DNA of 64,000 nt from Saccharina japonica (taxonomy: Eukaryota > Sar > Phaeophyceae > Laminariales > Laminariaceae): the NCBI GenBank assembly GCA_008828725.1, contig MEHQ01002413.1, positions 205,401 to 269,400 on the forward strand, given 5' to 3'. Positions 62,800 through 64,000 of this stretch are shown one piece after another (position 1 is the first letter of the stretch; every line of letters starts with the position of its first letter). The notes below the pieces were generated by a model. That model did not search any database, was not told where the DNA came from, and saw only the letters and a program-made list of their open reading frames with translations. Made by a program: the position numbers and the translations under genes.

Positions 62800-64000
62800 T
62801 TACATATCTGCCGCGTACGTACGTACGTACTGTACTTTTATGATACTCATGACAGAGCTTAGGCTACTACGCGGCCTCTGGTGTGTACCTGTGTGTCCTT
62901 GAAATACTGTTCTGTCTTACGAGTAGCTACGCCGTGATATGATGCTGCTCTTTGTCGACGATATGAGTACTGCAGATAGATAGCCATATGCTACCAGAGA
63001 GTACTTGGTATATGTACAAGAACATAAGACCTGTTGTTAGATACTGGTACTGTTATCACATAAGAACCGCGATAGGCAATAGATCACCCCTCCTAGATGG
63101 GTACTGCCTACTGATGTAGCACGGGCTACGTTGTAGCAGATAACTCTGTGTTAGTGTTATCCAACAGCGGCTAAATGATACCTACTAGTGCAATGATAGG
63201 TGGCATCGCTAATACGACCCCTCGATGCCTGAACACATCGAATTGAACTGAATTTAGATTTTCAACTCTGTAACAATGTACTCGTTACTTCTGCGTTACA
63301 TGCCATACTCCCAAAATGCACACAACAACGATGCTAGTTGTTGCGGGGAAACCATCCAATATGCGTTACTGAGAGTTGATTCATTCTGCCGCGATACCCA
63401 GGGGGTTACACAAACCAGGCCGATATAAAACATCCTGCTCTGCTACTGTACGCGTTTTTGCATGTGTTATGCAAGTTTAGCTGCCAATCCACAATACTAG
63501 AATTATCAAACGTGAACTGCATTCCAGTCGGTTAAAACGACATTGAAATGGAAATGTTAGTAATAGTCTAAAACAGTGAACTTGTTCATCATTCTGCAAC
63601 AAATATAGGAGTGAAGAGCCACCCAATGTTCCTGCCGCCCATAAAACAAGCAAAGGAACACATGGACACTGCCAGCTGTTTAAAGCTGCAACAAGACATA
63701 TTGTTTTCACAGAGAGATCACCCCTCGTTAATGCTTATCTCCCGTTTGTACTCGTCCAGGTGGTGGGTTCTGCTGCCATGCATCCCGAAGTACTGGAGAT
63801 ACCGTAGGTAAATTTTCTGTTTCACTACTTATTCGAAAATGCTAATTTGACTTGGGTACAATGTACCCTTACTTGGTACAATATCGGTATTTACTGCACG
63901 GCAGGGGAGATGGACGAGATACGCTACCAAATAACGAAAGAGAAAAACTTCCAGTGATCATTTCGTTGACCAAGGAATTGAATATCTGCCCGCCCCGTAC
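62800..64000. other. no confident feature
   Basis: (TACG)n at 62,815-62,830. A minus-strand stretch 63,792-63,722 (after GGTATCTCCAG) reads YFGMHGSRTHHLDEYKREI and could be an exon, but its donor side is weak. Otherwise nothing recognised up to the window end. Confidence 0.35.

Overview
The window looks like a gene-poor, repeat-rich piece of a nuclear genome from an intron-rich eukaryotic alga, most likely a brown alga (Phaeophyceae) or a close stramenopile. This rests on one convincing host gene for a galactose-3-O-sulfotransferase-like enzyme, a type of gene expected where sulfated wall polysaccharides are made. It is cut into very small exons by long introns full of transposons. TTAGGG-type repeats, many CAG/CTG runs and the transposon mix (LINE, tRNA-derived SINE, MITEs, Ty1/copia) agree with this. 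The species call is inference. Region 1 (1-11,500): an 826-bp exact direct duplication beside a single N, inverted-repeat elements, tandem repeats, a LINE reverse-transcriptase fragment (about 7.0-7.9 kb), TA-flanked MITEs and a cluster of inverted repeats (8.1-10.2 kb). Region 2 (11.5-31 kb): a 967-bp terminal-inverted-repeat element carrying CCCGCGG minisatellites and telomere-like repeats, CAG microsatellites, segmental tandem repeats (18.1-19.9 kb, 21.1-22.1 kb), SINE copies and a GAGCTATAGGCG minisatellite (28 kb). I recognise no host gene here. Region 3 (31.3-36.5 kb): tandem repeats, then a heavily decayed Ty1/copia internal region. Region 4 (36,571-46,801, minus strand): at least six exons of the sulfotransferase gene, one of them a 34-nt microexon. 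All junctions keep frame and every intron holds transposon sequence. Its PAPS-binding first exon or exons were not found. Region 5 (46.8-53 kb): nested MITEs, two candidate minus-strand exons near 49.7-50.1 kb that may belong to the same gene or an upstream one, and a palindromic repeat array. Region 6 (53.4-64 kb): the front part of a Ty1/copia element, large palindromic repeats, more nested MITEs, duplicated segments and a candidate exon at 61.6 kb. No rRNA, true tRNA gene, CRISPR array or bacterial-type operon is present. The most informative object is the sulfotransferase gene. It is invisible to simple ORF scanning and appears only when exon frames and splice sites are read together.
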